DNA from: Bin52 sp965243345
Lineage (GTDB): Bacteria > Pseudomonadota > Alphaproteobacteria > Thalassobaculales > Thalassobaculaceae
Reading direction: 5' to 3'
DNA: 64,000 nt
Assembly: GCA_965243345.1 (NCBI GenBank)
Contig: CBDEUR010000003.1
Coordinates: forward strand, 2,666,001-2,730,000
Notes under the pieces: model-generated
The model's database searches: none
The model's input: the letters and a program-made list of their open reading frames with translations, nothing else
What the model was told of the DNA's origin: nothing
Program-made: the position numbers and the translations under genes
In this document: positions 7,821 through 16,090 of the stretch, in pieces
Numbering within the stretch: position 1 is the first letter of the stretch
How the letters are laid out: each line of letters opens with the position of its first letter

Positions 7821-8840
7821 GTGAAGCCGCTCGTCGATTCGACCCCGCTGCTGGGTGATGCCGACCGACTGCGCAGCCAGGCGGCAGCCGACGGCTACCT
7901 CCTCGTTCGCGGCCTGCTGCCCGCCACGCTGATCGAGGAACTCGCCGACGAGATTTCGGCGGTGCTTGTCGATGCAGGCTGGATCGAGCCGGGCAAGCCG
8001 CTGGCGTCGGCGCGCGTGGATCTCGCGCGGTTCTGCGTCGAGCCGCAGCCGCCGTTCATGGAGATCTTCTACCGGCTGCTGTCGCTGCGCTCGCTGCACG
8101 CGCTCAAGCATCACGACAACCTCGTCGGCCTGTTCGGTGCGCTGTTCGGCGAGGAGGTCTTCTGCCCGCCCCACTTCGTGATGCGCATGGCCTTCCCCTA
8201 CCGGGACGACTACGCGACACCGGCCCACCAGGACTACACCCATTTCGAGGGCAGCCGGAACAACTGGGCGGCGTGGATCCCGTTCGTCGATGTCAACGAG
8301 GCGCGCGGTGGCCTCGCCGTTGCCTCGGGGTCGCACCGGGGCGGAGTACTCGACATGCGTCCCGCGCTCGGTGCCGGACAGATGGTGATCGATGCCGACC
8401 TCGGGACCTGTGACTGGCGCTGGAGTCCGATGCGGACCGGAGATGTCCTGATCCACAACTGCCAGACAATCCACAAGGGATGCGCGAACACCTCCGGCGC
8501 CATGCGGGTGTCGATGGACTGTCGCTACCAGCCGCTCTCCGAACCTGTGGGGGAAAAGTACCTGGGGGTGTCGCACCAGATGAAGACCTGGGACGAACTC
8601 TACGCGGACTGGGACGAGGACGATCCGTTGCGATACTACTGGCGGGACCTCGACCTCACCGTCGAGCGCTTCACCTATCACTGGTACGACCGGCGCGACA
8701 TGCGTGCGATCGAGATGGGCGAGGCCGGCGACCCCGAGGCGCTGGTGGCGCTGGAGAACATTGCGCTCAAGCATCGCTCCCCTTCCACCCGCGCGCGCGC
8801 GCGTTCGGCACTTGCGGATTTGCGGGCCGGCGGGAAGTGA
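7821..8840 (+). CDS. Phytanoyl-CoA dioxygenase (PhyH) family Fe(II)/2-oxoglutarate oxygenase
   Basis: 339 residues from GTG 7821, which has GGGAGG about 10 bases upstream. The iron triad is visible: H136 and D138 in HQDYTHFEG, and the distal histidine H218 in HNCQTIHKG. The arginine that grips 2-oxoglutarate probably lies shortly after (MRVSMDCRYQP). Such enzymes hydroxylate fatty-acyl or small-molecule carbons. The substrate is unknown, and the neighbours (an outer-membrane protein and apt) do not help. It is 41 bases from apt on the same strand. Confidence 0.85.
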   Translation: MKPLVDSTPLLGDADRLRSQAAADGYLLVRGLLPATLIEELADEISAVLVDAGWIEPGKPLASARVDLARFCVEPQPPFMEIFYRLLSLRSLHALKHHDNLVGLFGALFGEEVFCPPHFVMRMAFPYRDDYATPAHQDYTHFEGSRNNWAAWIPFVDVNEARGGLAVASGSHRGGVLDMRPALGAGQMVIDADLGTCDWRWSPMRTGDVLIHNCQTIHKGCANTSGAMRVSMDCRYQPLSEPVGEKYLGVSHQMKTWDELYADWDEDDPLRYYWRDLDLTVERFTYHWYDRRDMRAIEMGEAGDPEALVALENIALKHRSPSTRARARSALADLRAGGK

Positions 8841-8881
8841 AATCCCGGCGGCCCGGTCCGGATCCGCACCCGGAGGGTGGT

Positions 8882-9397
8882 ATGGACCTCAAGCAGCATA
8901 TCCGGCAGATGCCGGACTTTCCCGAGCCGGGCATCACCTTCTGCGACATCTCCACCCTGCTCGCCCACCCCGGAGCATGGCAGACCACCATCGAGCAGCT
9001 TGCCGAAGCCATCGCGCCGCACCGGCCCGCGGTCCTGGCGGCGATCGAGTCCCGCGGCTTCCTGCTCGCGGCACCGCTTGCAGTGAAGCTCGACGTCGGG
9101 TTTTGCATGGTCCGCAAGTCCGGCAAGCTCCCGGGACCGACCTCGGCGCTGAGCTACGACCTCGAGTACGGCAGCGACTCCCTCGAGATCCAGCAGGATG
9201 CCGTGCGCCCCGGCCAGCGCGTGGTGGTCGTCGACGACCTGCTCGCAACCGGGGGAACCTTGAGCGCGGCGATCCGGCTGCTGAAGGACGCCGGCGCCGA
9301 GGTCATCGCTGCGGCGGTCGTGATCGAACTCGGCTTCCTCGGCGCGCGGGAACGGCTCGACGTTCCCCTGGTCTCGCTGGTGACCTACGACGAGTGA
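8882..9397 (+). CDS. apt: Adenine phosphoribosyltransferase
   Basis: 171 residues, the usual Apt length, behind GGAGG at six bases. It salvages adenine plus PRPP to AMP. The N-terminal IRQMPDFPEPGITFCDIS is typical (usually PDFPKPGI.F.DI), RKSGKLPGP marks the hood, and VVVVDDLLATGGT is the PRPP-binding loop. It ends 13 bases inside the convergent adenylate cyclase gene; AMP made here and cAMP made there are linked only by metabolism, and no regulatory tie is visible. Confidence 0.95.
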   Translation: MDLKQHIRQMPDFPEPGITFCDISTLLAHPGAWQTTIEQLAEAIAPHRPAVLAAIESRGFLLAAPLAVKLDVGFCMVRKSGKLPGPTSALSYDLEYGSDSLEIQQDAVRPGQRVVVVDDLLATGGTLSAAIRLLKDAGAEVIAAAVVIELGFLGARERLDVPLVSLVTYDE

Positions 9398-11145
9398 CCG
9401 GCGACGCGTGACCGGCTGCGAGCGACCTGCGGGTCGCGGGCGTCGGGCAGTGCCGAGAGGCTGTCGACAAGGAGGACCGGCAGGCTGTCGTCGCGACCAC
9501 GCACCGTCACCTGCCGGCTGGGGAACCCGGCGAGGTCCAGCCCCGACTCATCGGCAACCGCGTGCGAGACCACCAGCTCGGTCGCAAACTCCTTGGTCAT
9601 GGCCTCGAGCCGGCTGGCGATGTTGACGGTATCGCCGACCGCGGTCAGCGAGCGGGTCTCGCGGTAGCCGAGTTCGCCGATGATTGCCGATCCGCCATGG
9701 ATGCCGACGCCGATCCGAAGCGGTTGCTCCAGGTCGTTGGCGAGGCTGTCGTTGAGTTCCCGCAGGTTCTCTCCCATGCGCCGCGCCGCGTCGAGGGAGG
9801 CCCGGCACCCGGAAGCGTAGCTGTCGTCCACACCGAACAGTGCCATGATCCCGTCACCGATCACCTTGTCGATCCGTCCACCCGCCGCCTCGATCGCACT
9901 CCCCATCTCGGTGACGTACCGGTTCAGAATGAAGACGACGTCATAGGGCAGACGGCTTTCGGCCAGCCCGGTAAACCCGCGGATATCGACGAACATGACC
10001 GCGATGTCACGCTCCTGTCCGTAGGTATACGCCGCCCTGGACCCGGCGGGCACCGATGCGGACTGCTGCGGCGGCAGCAGGGGCAGGATCTCGACAGATG
10101 TCTCCGGGCGGGTCTGGCAGGCAAGACGCACGTTGGGCGGAACCCCGATACGCTGCAGGACGCGGCGCTCCGGTTCCTGGACCGGGGCCAGCAGTTCGAG
10201 CCCGTCGCAGATGCGGACCCGGCAGGTCGAACACCGTCCCCGCCCGCCACAGACACTCGCATGCGGGATCCCGCCGAGCCAGCTCGCCTCGAGCAGCGTC
10301 GCCCCCTGGGGAACCGCGACCTCCTGGCCGGACGCGTAGCGCACGATGACGCTGCGCCGGCGCCGGCGCAGGGCAAGCACCAGCCAGCGCACCCCGACCA
10401 GGGCGGCGAGCAGCACCAGGTAGCCGGTCGCAACCGCGATCACGCGCCCCTCGGGATCGATATCCGTCCCGCGGCCCGGAAGGTTGAAAGAGGCCTCGGC
10501 GGCGGCGAGCCACTCCGGATTCGCCGCGAACTGCATTACCCTGGCACCGGCGGCAACGTAACCCGCAAGCGACAGCGCCGGAACCAGGAGCGCCGCGGCG
10601 AACCACCACGCCCGGGAGCGGCGATAGAACGCGGAGTAGCGCAGCCACTGGTGGACGCCGATGCAGCCGTGGGTCCACACCACGACCAGCGCCACGGCTT
10701 GCATCGCGGCACCCGACCACATGTCGTGCCACAGCCCCAACAGGACGTAGGTGTAGGTGTCATCGACCCCGAACAACTGATGCTGTCCCCGCGTCCCCAC
10801 GACATGTGCGAGCAACAGCCACGGTCCGAGCAGTCCGAGGACGTACTGCAGCTGCTGAAGCATCGGAAGTCCGCTCAGCTTCTCGCGCAGCACGATGCTG
10901 CCGGCCGCAAGCACCATGTGGATCGCGAGCGCGCCGTAGAGCAGCACCGTCATCGGTCCGGAACGCCAGACCGCGACGAACCAGAGCCGGGAGGCCTCGA
11001 GTGCCTCGAGCGACCACAGTCCGGCCATGTGGTTGGCGAGGTGGCTGGTCACGTAGACCATCAGCACCAGGCCGGAGTACAACCGCAGCCGCTGCACCAG
11101 CTGCCGGGGGCCCTTGCGCGCTGTCTCGGTCGACAGGTCCGCCAT
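9385..11145 (-). CDS. Membrane redox-type adenylate cyclase: cytochrome-b-like anchor + [2Fe-2S] ferredoxin + class III cyclase
   Basis: 586 residues in three parts. Residues 1-260 hold about six membrane helices with histidines placed as in SDH/FRD diheme anchors (H35/H39 in TSHLANHM, H76, H114, H159). Residues 265-350 are a ferredoxin domain with C299-x5-C305-x2-C308 and C343. Residues 375-560 are a class III cyclase: metal Asp387 (MFVDIRG) and Asp431 (GDGIM), purine-selecting Lys427 and Thr501, and transition-state Asn508 and Arg512. The Lys/Thr pair indicates ATP, so the product should be cAMP. It resembles S. meliloti CyaC, whose SDH-like anchor senses the quinone pool. An electron route heme-to-cluster-to-cyclase is my inference. 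Confidence 0.9.
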   Translation of the reverse strand: MADLSTETARKGPRQLVQRLRLYSGLVLMVYVTSHLANHMAGLWSLEALEASRLWFVAVWRSGPMTVLLYGALAIHMVLAAGSIVLREKLSGLPMLQQLQYVLGLLGPWLLLAHVVGTRGQHQLFGVDDTYTYVLLGLWHDMWSGAAMQAVALVVVWTHGCIGVHQWLRYSAFYRRSRAWWFAAALLVPALSLAGYVAAGARVMQFAANPEWLAAAEASFNLPGRGTDIDPEGRVIAVATGYLVLLAALVGVRWLVLALRRRRRSVIVRYASGQEVAVPQGATLLEASWLGGIPHASVCGGRGRCSTCRVRICDGLELLAPVQEPERRVLQRIGVPPNVRLACQTRPETSVEILPLLPPQQSASVPAGSRAAYTYGQERDIAVMFVDIRGFTGLAESRLPYDVVFILNRYVTEMGSAIEAAGGRIDKVIGDGIMALFGVDDSYASGCRASLDAARRMGENLRELNDSLANDLEQPLRIGVGIHGGSAIIGELGYRETRSLTAVGDTVNIASRLEAMTKEFATELVVSHAVADESGLDLAGFPSRQVTVRGRDDSLPVLLVDSLSALPDARDPQVARSRSRVAGHSS

Positions 11146-11169
11146 CAGCCGGTCACCGGGCGGTTGCGC

Positions 11170-11198
11170 TTGAACTCGGTGCCGACCTGCGCCATAAA
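11170..11198 (+). promoter_or_regulatory. Predicted promoter of the Gld-type ABC operon
   Basis: TTGAAC (11170-11175), a 17-base spacer and CATAAA (11193-11198) lie in the 86-base gap between the divergent cyclase and ABC genes. A transcript would begin near 11205, ahead of GTG 11232. Confidence 0.4.
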
Positions 11199-11231
11199 GC
11201 CGCGCCTCTTCCAGCCGGACCTTGCGACACC

Positions 11232-11957
11232 GTGACCCATGCGTTGCACATCGAAGGCCTGACCAGGCATTTCGGTTCCAGGATCGCCGTCGACTCCGTG
11301 ACCTTCACCGCCGACACCGGTGAGGTCCTCGGCTTTCTGGGACCCAACGGTGCGGGCAAGTCCACGACCATGAAGATGATCGTCGGGTTCCTTGCCCCGA
11401 CCCGGGGCACCGCGCGGGTCCTTGGACGTGATGTCCTCCAGGATCCGCTGGGAGTCAAGGCGGCCGTCGGCTACCTGCCGGAAGGAGCGCCTGCCTATCC
11501 CGACATGACCCCGAGGGCCTTCCTCGACTTCATTGCCGGGATTCGGGGATATGACGGGACCGAGCGCCGCAAACGGGTCGGACAGGTCATCGAGCTCACG
11601 CGGATCGAGGAGGTGGCCAGCCAGCCGGTGGAAACCCTGTCGAAGGGGTACAAGCGCAGGGTCGGACTGGCCCAGTCGCTGCTGCACGATCCGCAGGTGC
11701 TCATCCTCGACGAACCGACGGACGGCCTTGACCCCAACCAGAAACAGGTGGTGCGCGAATTGATCCGCACGATGGCGCGGAACAAGTGCATCGTGATCTC
11801 GACCCACGTACTCGAGGAGGTGGACGCGGTCTGCACACGCGCCATGATCATCGCACGCGGCCGGATCAAGGCCGATGGCTCGCCCGACACGCTGAGGACG
11901 CAGTGGGGTTCCGACAACCTCGACGAGGTGTTCGGGAGGGTCACCCGGAATGCGTAA
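11232..11957 (+). CDS. ABC transporter ATP-binding protein, GldA-type
   Basis: 241 residues from GTG 11232; no in-frame ATG fits the family's N-terminus (VTHALHIEGLTRHFGSRIAV). Walker A is GPNGAGKST, the signature is LSKGYKRR (a known variant of LSGGQ in this exporter branch), Walker B is VLILDEPTDGLDP, and the H-loop is ISTHVLEEV. It powers an exporter whose membrane parts follow at once: its stop overlaps the permease start by eight bases. The set ATPase, six-helix permease, ABC_transp_aux protein and DUF4340 protein matches Gld-type ABC clusters, which occur widely outside gliding bacteria and have no settled substrate. Confidence 0.92.
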   Translation: MTHALHIEGLTRHFGSRIAVDSVTFTADTGEVLGFLGPNGAGKSTTMKMIVGFLAPTRGTARVLGRDVLQDPLGVKAAVGYLPEGAPAYPDMTPRAFLDFIAGIRGYDGTERRKRVGQVIELTRIEEVASQPVETLSKGYKRRVGLAQSLLHDPQVLILDEPTDGLDPNQKQVVRELIRTMARNKCIVISTHVLEEVDAVCTRAMIIARGRIKADGSPDTLRTQWGSDNLDEVFGRVTRNA

Positions 11958-12684
11958 CACCTGGCTCGTCTTCAGGCGGGAGTTCGCCGCCTACTTCGCG
12001 ACTCCGCTCGCCTCGATCTTCATCGTCATCTTCCTGTTGCTGGCCGGACTGCTCACGTTCTTCCTCGGCGGATTCCTCGAACGCGCCCAGGCCGACCTCG
12101 TGCCATTCTTCGAGTTCCATCCCTGGCTCTACCTGTTCCTGGTTCCCGCACTGTCCATGCGCCTGTGGGCCGAGGAGCGCCGGCTCGGCACCATCGAGCT
12201 GTTCCTGACCCTGCCGGTCTCGATGATCGAGGCCGTGGCGGGCAAGTTCCTTGCAGCCTGGGCGTTTGCCGGGACGGCACTGGCGCTGACCTTCCCGTTC
12301 TGGCTGACAGTCAACTACCTGGGCGATCCCGACAACGGCGTCATCGTGGCGTCCTACCTCGCAAGCCTGCTCATGGCCGGCGCCTACCTCTCAATCGGCT
12401 CGATGATCTCGGCTGCCACCAAGAACCAGGTGATCGCCTTCGTGCTGACCACCGCGGCCTGCTTCGTTCTCACGCTTGCCGGATCGACCTTCGTGCTCGA
12501 CTTCCTGTCGGCATGGGCACCGACCACCGTCGTCGAGATCGTGGCCGGTCTCGGGTTCCTGCCGCATTTCCAGTCGATCCAGCGCGGCGTGATCGATCTG
12601 CGCGACATCGTGTTCTTCGTCTCGGTGATCATGATCGCGCTGACCGCGAATGCGGTGATCGTCGACTGGCGAAAGGCGATGTGA
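11950..12684 (+). CDS. ABC transporter permease, GldF-type
   Basis: 244 residues with six predicted membrane helices, beginning MRNTWLVFRREFAAYFATPLASIFI, a typical ABC-2 permease start. WAEERRLGTIELFLTLPVS is the conserved cytoplasmic coupling segment. It overlaps the ATPase gene by eight bases and is followed by the auxiliary protein gene after one base. It forms the transmembrane channel of the system with the ATPase. Confidence 0.9.
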   Translation: MRNTWLVFRREFAAYFATPLASIFIVIFLLLAGLLTFFLGGFLERAQADLVPFFEFHPWLYLFLVPALSMRLWAEERRLGTIELFLTLPVSMIEAVAGKFLAAWAFAGTALALTFPFWLTVNYLGDPDNGVIVASYLASLLMAGAYLSIGSMISAATKNQVIAFVLTTAACFVLTLAGSTFVLDFLSAWAPTTVVEIVAGLGFLPHFQSIQRGVIDLRDIVFFVSVIMIALTANAVIVDWRKAM

Positions 12685-12685
12685 G

Positions 12686-14623
12686 ATGGCCGCCCAGACA
12701 TCGAGAGCGCCAGGCGGCACCGGAACGGTTGTCCTCGTGCTGGGACTGCTGGCGGTGCTGTTCGTCTCGATCAACACCATCGCCTCGTCGCTCCTGACCT
12801 CGGCCCGCCTCGACCTGACCGAGGACCGGCTCTACACGCTGTCGCCCTCGACGCGCGCCCTTCTGGCGAAGGTGGAGGAACCGGTCACCTTCAGGCTGTA
12901 CCTCTCGGGCTCGCTGGCACAGGCGGCACCGAGGCTCGGGCTCTACGCGAGCCGGGTACGCGACCTGCTGCGCGAGTACGAGACCGTTTCGGGTGGCCTG
13001 GTGCGCCTCGAGGTCCTGGACCCCGAGCCGTTCTCCGATGTCGAGGATCGCGCCGTCGCGGCCGGGCTGCAGGCCGTGACCGCCTCGGGTGGCAGCGAGA
13101 ATCTCTACTTCGGGCTGGTGGGGACCAACACCACTGACGACATCGAGACGATCCCGTTCATGCGCGTGGATCTCGAGGATTTCCTCGAGTACGAGCTGTC
13201 GCGAATGCTGCACGCGCTCTCGACCGCCGATCCGACGGTGGTCGGAATCATCACGTCGCTGCCCACCGACGGGACAGTGCGCATGAACCCGCAGGGGGTG
13301 CAGGAACAGGTACCACCCTACGTGATCCGGACCCGGATCGGCGAATTGTTCGAGACCCGGTACCTGGGCCGGCAGGTCGACGAGGTGCCAGACGACGTGA
13401 ACGTCCTGGTCATCGCGCACCCGAAGGACGCCACGCCGCGGACCCGGTTCGCCATCGACCAGTACCTGCTCGCGGGCGGCAGGGCGGTGATCCTGGTCGA
13501 TCCGTTCTCGGAGACCCAGGGCATGGAGGGGCAGCTGCTCGGAACCGTGGTCGAGGGCAGCAGCCTGGAGGCGCTGTTCGATGCCTGGGGCGTGGAGTTC
13601 GGGGTCGGCACGGTCATCGGCGACAAGCTGAGTGCCCGCAAGGTCATCTCCCAGGACAGCGGGAGCCTGGTCGAGTACGTGCCCTGGCTGGAACTGCGCG
13701 GACCGAGCATCAACTCCTCCTCGCCGATCATGTCGGGCGTCGAGGTGGTGGCCGTGGCAAGCGCCGGCCACTTCACCCTGCGCGATGACGCTCCGGTGAC
13801 ACTGTCGCCGCTGCTGACCTCCTCGCCCGGATCGATGCTGATCGATGCCGCCAAGGTCCAGGGTTTCCGGGATCCGGAACGGTTGCTCGACGAGTACAGG
13901 GCCGGCCAGCGCTACGTCCTCGGTGCCCGGGTGACCGGCATGGTCGACACGTCGTTTCCGGACGGGCCGCCACCGCCCCCGGACGGGGAAGATGCCCGGG
14001 GCACACCGCCGCCGCCCTGGACGCGGCCGGTGCTCACGGCCTCGGTGCAGCCGCTTGACGTGGTCCTGTTCGGGGATGCCGACCTGCTCTCCGACCGGTT
14101 CTGGATCAGGATGCAGGACTACGTCGGAGGGCAGATCCCGGTTCCGACCGCGAGCAACGGCACCCTGGTGCTCAACACGCTCGAGGCCCTGTCGGGATCG
14201 AGCACGCTGATGGAACTGCGCGGCCGCGGCAGCGTCAGCCGACCGTTCGAGGTCGTCGAGGAAATCCGGCGGGCGGCCGAGCGGAACTTTACCGACAAGG
14301 AACGCGAACTCCGCCAGACACTCGAGAAGACCGAGCAGGAGCTCCACGCGCTCAGGGTCCGCAATCCCGAGGACGCGGCGCGGGTGGTTCCGGAGCGCGA
14401 CCGCAGGCAGATCGAACGGTTCCAGCGCGACAGGCTGCGGCTGCGCTCCGAACTGCGCGAGATCCAGCGTTCGCTCAACGTGGACTTCGAGCGGCTGCAG
14501 ACCAGGCTGTGGTTCCTCAACATCGCGCTGGCCCCGCTGGTCGTGACCCTGGCCGCCATCCTGCTTGCGGTCTGGCGTGCATTCCGCCGGCGTGACCGTG
14601 TCCACGAGGCGGTTGCAGGATGA
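12686..14623 (+). CDS. GldG-type ABC auxiliary protein (large periplasmic domain)
   Basis: 645 residues: one N-terminal membrane helix (about 13-35), the signature LDLTEDRLYTLSPSTRALL, a long periplasmic region of ABC_transp_aux type, a charged coiled coil (about 535-600, rich in Glu/Arg/Leu), a C-terminal helix (about 610-632) and a basic tail. It is bound to the inner membrane at both ends. In Flavobacterium GldG is needed for gliding; here no gliding genes are seen, so the role is likely assembly or export at the envelope. A proline-rich run (PPPPPDGEDA) interrupts the periplasmic part near residue 430. Confidence 0.88.
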   Translation: MAAQTSRAPGGTGTVVLVLGLLAVLFVSINTIASSLLTSARLDLTEDRLYTLSPSTRALLAKVEEPVTFRLYLSGSLAQAAPRLGLYASRVRDLLREYETVSGGLVRLEVLDPEPFSDVEDRAVAAGLQAVTASGGSENLYFGLVGTNTTDDIETIPFMRVDLEDFLEYELSRMLHALSTADPTVVGIITSLPTDGTVRMNPQGVQEQVPPYVIRTRIGELFETRYLGRQVDEVPDDVNVLVIAHPKDATPRTRFAIDQYLLAGGRAVILVDPFSETQGMEGQLLGTVVEGSSLEALFDAWGVEFGVGTVIGDKLSARKVISQDSGSLVEYVPWLELRGPSINSSSPIMSGVEVVAVASAGHFTLRDDAPVTLSPLLTSSPGSMLIDAAKVQGFRDPERLLDEYRAGQRYVLGARVTGMVDTSFPDGPPPPPDGEDARGTPPPPWTRPVLTASVQPLDVVLFGDADLLSDRFWIRMQDYVGGQIPVPTASNGTLVLNTLEALSGSSTLMELRGRGSVSRPFEVVEEIRRAAERNFTDKERELRQTLEKTEQELHALRVRNPEDAARVVPERDRRQIERFQRDRLRLRSELREIQRSLNVDFERLQTRLWFLNIALAPLVVTLAAILLAVWRAFRRRDRVHEAVAG

Positions 14624-14633
14624 GTGAGCCGGC

Positions 14634-15686
14634 ATGCTGACCAGACGTTTCATCCTCGTCCTTGCGCTGCTGAGCGCCGCGGCGTTCGTTGCCGCCGCCG
14701 GACTGACCTGGCAGCGATGGCACGAGACCATCCGCAGCGTCGATGCCGAGCCCGCCTTCCCCGGCATTGCCGAACGGCTCGGGGACGTGACAACCATCCG
14801 GATCTTGCGCGCCGCGGACAACCCCGACGGGAGTCTCACCATCACGCGCGCGGCGGACCACTGGACGGTCGCCGAAAAGGACGACTACCGGACCCGGCCG
14901 GCGGCGGTCCGCGAACTCCTGCTCGGACTGGCCGATTTCGAGCTGATCGACGCCAGGACCCGGACCCCTGCCCGCTATCACAGGCTGCACCTGTCCGACA
15001 CCGACACCCCGGGCTCGCGTGCGACCCGCATCGTGCTCGAGGACGCGGCGGGCGCGGTGCTGATCGATGCGCTGTTCGGGAAGTCGGTTCCGAGCCTGTC
15101 CGGAGACACACCGTCGATGTACGTGCGCGGCTCGGGAGAGGCCCAGAGCTGGCTTGGAACCGGTGAGTTGCGGATCCGGGGCGGGCACCTCGATTGGGTC
15201 CCGATCGTGCTCGCACGCATCGAGAGGACCAGGATCGCTCTCGCCCGCCTGACATCACCCGGCGCCGACCCGCTCGAGCTGTCCTGGGACAACAGGACCC
15301 GGCAGTTCCGCATCCGCGACCTGCCCGACGACCGGGAGATCGCCTCGCGCTACGAACTGCTCCAGGTCGGCATGCTGGCCGAGACCCTGGTGCTCGATGA
15401 CGTGCGCAGTGCGGACGGGCTCACGCCCGATCCCGAACTCGGCGGCGCAACCTGGCGGACCGTCGACGGCCTGGAGCTCACCCTCACATTGGCGCCGGGG
15501 TCCGGCAACGACCCGGCACCGTGGGCGCTGCTCGCCGTTGACACGGCCCCGGACGCCGAACAGAAGGTGCTGGACGAGGCGGCCGGGATCCGGGAGCGCA
15601 TCGACGGCTGGGCATTCCGCCTGCCCGAGCGCACCCTCGCGCGGCTGCGCTCCACCAGCGACAGCCTGACCCGGCCGAAAGGCTAA
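14634..15686 (+). CDS. DUF4340 domain protein of the Gld-type ABC cluster
   Basis: 350 residues with an N-terminal signal anchor (FILVLALLSAAAFVAAAGL) and a periplasmic domain with repeated beta-rich segments such as LTITRAADHWTVAEKDDYRTRPAAVRELL, the typical DUF4340 pattern. DUF4340 genes habitually follow GldG-like genes, as here (11 bases away). It is likely a periplasmic subunit. Biochemical function is unknown for the family. Confidence 0.88.
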   Translation: MLTRRFILVLALLSAAAFVAAAGLTWQRWHETIRSVDAEPAFPGIAERLGDVTTIRILRAADNPDGSLTITRAADHWTVAEKDDYRTRPAAVRELLLGLADFELIDARTRTPARYHRLHLSDTDTPGSRATRIVLEDAAGAVLIDALFGKSVPSLSGDTPSMYVRGSGEAQSWLGTGELRIRGGHLDWVPIVLARIERTRIALARLTSPGADPLELSWDNRTRQFRIRDLPDDREIASRYELLQVGMLAETLVLDDVRSADGLTPDPELGGATWRTVDGLELTLTLAPGSGNDPAPWALLAVDTAPDAEQKVLDEAAGIRERIDGWAFRLPERTLARLRSTSDSLTRPKG

Positions 15687-15938
15687 CGCGGACGGACCGG
15701 GCCGGCGAGCCCGCCACCCCGGCTCCGGCGTCCTCCGTCCCGACCTGCACCGTGAATCCGGTGACCGCCCGGCACCCTCACGACGCGGAACCAGACCAGT
15801 GCCGGCCTTGCCGACGCGCTGCCTGCCCGGGTTCCGACCGGTCGGCTCGCCGGAGGTCGCAGTCGCGGGGCAAGAGTTCTTTGGCTATCCAGTTTCCGCC
15901 GCGTGGGCGCGGCCCATGAGCACCGTGGCGACCGGTGG
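15687..15938. other. Noncoding flank left of the insertion sequence
   Basis: No supported gene. It contains the left copy of a 28-base repeat (15892-15919). The stretch between that repeat and the IS end is 19 bases. Confidence 0.5.
15892..15919 (+). repeat. Left copy of a 28-base direct repeat with internal hairpin
   Basis: Starts GTTTCCGCCGCGTGGGCGCG and ends GCCCATGA. The second identical copy is at 17912-17939. Inside, GCCGCG-TGGG-CGCGGC is a perfect six-base stem, so this may be a dispersed REP-like element rather than a plain duplication. Confidence 0.7.
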
Positions 15939-16054
15939 CTAGGCCGAAGTTCCCCCTGATTCCCGACTGACAGTCGAACCAAGTCGATGATTTGGCGAGG
16001 TTTTTTCGGGTTTTTGGGCGAATATATGTACCCATGTATATGGGAACAATAGTG

Positions 16055-16084
16055 TTGACATGGTGCGAAGGGTGTGCATATATC
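16055..16084 (+). promoter_or_regulatory. Transposase promoter, apparently giving a leaderless transcript
   Basis: A consensus TTGACA (16055-16060), an 18-base spacer and TATATC (16079-16084). The expected transcription start coincides with the ATG at 16091, and no Shine-Dalgarno is seen. CCATGTATAT occurs at 16033 and again at 16090, over the start codon. Confidence 0.45.
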
Positions 16085-16090
16085 GTAGCC

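Noticed and set aside
12629..14845. 738-codon open frame on the minus strand opposite the GldG-like gene
   Set aside because: Antisense to a well-supported gene; the Arg/Gly/His/Asp-rich text has no family resemblance.
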